Below, piece after piece: positions 63,436 to 64,000 of a DNA stretch of 64,000 nucleotides. How positions within the stretch are numbered: position 1 is the stretch's first letter; each line of letters starts with the position of its first letter. Source of the DNA: Mermis nigrescens (Eukaryota > Nematoda > Enoplea > Mermithida > Mermithidae). The stretch covers positions 3,591,711 through 3,655,710 of the forward strand of contig JAVLUZ010000341.1 of NCBI GenBank assembly GCA_036768485.1. Reading direction: 5' to 3'. Under the pieces are notes generated by a model that was given only the letters and a program-made list of their open reading frames with translations, was not told where the DNA came from and searched no databases. A program made the translations under genes and the position numbers.

Positions 63436-64000
63436 GTTTCATCAAATGTTCAATACAATACGCGCCAATGCACAAAGTTAATTAATATTGACAGAGTGAA
63501 ATAAGATACGATTGGGAGGAGAAACAAAAGTTACTTCTTTATTGTTTGTATTATCATGCGTTTTCACGAAAAAAGACATAAACGGTCTAAGTTTTTAAAT
63601 TCAATGTGCAACTGTGAAGGAATTTTTTATGTTCCTTACATATGTATATAGTGTAACGACTTTTAATATTTTACGTAATTACCGCAAAAATACTATTGTT
63701 ATTAGAATTATTTGTTATTTAATTTCGCTGCTATACCTTAGCATAATTAAATAGACCCAGACGTTATTCCATATTAACAATTACTACAATATTTCAGAGG
63801 GCTTTAAACAAACACACATGCATTCTATCTGAGGACTTAAAAAAAGGCCAGAATAAAAGGACGGAAAAATTTTCTGTCGAAATATAAGGAAAAAAAGACC
63901 GAAAACAATGAAAAATTAAGATTTTTACAAATCACTTCACATTATTCACAAATCGTTTTTAGTTTGAGGTCCAAAAAGCCTATAATAATACAATTAAACA

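Overview
This is nuclear DNA of an animal, most likely an arthropod or another invertebrate. The phylum cannot be fixed from the sequence alone. The evidence is AT-rich sequence, genes split into short exons with GT-AG introns of up to several kilobases, animal-type housekeeping proteins, a Penelope-like element, and very many DNA-transposon relics. Most open frames over 60 codons are chance frames inside repeats. The real genes are visible only as short exons with matching splice phases.

Three plus-strand genes can be assembled. (1) The 3' end of RRP12, a ribosome-biogenesis HEAT-repeat protein: firm exons at 2724-2908, 5476-5653 and 8173-8407, and an acidic upstream exon at 2267-2359. (2) A complete thiamin pyrophosphokinase gene, TPK1: six coding exons from 10034 to 27316, giving 270 residues, with all splice phases agreeing. 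(3) A gene I do not recognise by family: signal peptide (37626-37696), Ser/Thr/Ala-rich mucin-like ectodomain (39194-39881), membrane span and cytoplasmic tail (43286-43529, with a short last exon at 46421-46494). It would make a type I membrane protein of about 358 residues.

Introns and intergenic DNA are packed with short non-autonomous DNA transposons. Many keep both ends and an 8-bp target-site duplication, as expected of hAT-like elements. I label the families A to N. Family A (about 260 bp) and its short relative B (about 150 bp) are the commonest. Several insertions are nested in, or abut, other copies in ways that show their order.

From 47 to 56.5 kb lies a composite repeat (H) that also occurs at 10.6-13.6 kb: an inverted pair followed by two tandem arrays. 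A 6.2-kb foldback element (48404-54580) is inserted in its first array. This element has inverted arms of about 2.27 kb around a 1.6-kb centre that carries one frameshifted gene for a C2H2 zinc-finger, acidic protein. It is the best candidate in the window for an undescribed system.

Other items are a 922-bp foldback element at 26096-27017, a 533-bp element with long inverted ends and a broken reading frame (17119-17651), a Penelope-like GIY-YIG remnant on the minus strand (27675-28174), a tRNA-like sequence inside a mariner-like repeat (33387-33933), and a structured GC-richer block at 37050-37460. A 13-bp palindromic motif (GGCGCGAAGCGCC) recurs in several otherwise different repeat families. 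The last 17 kb contain no gene I can support.
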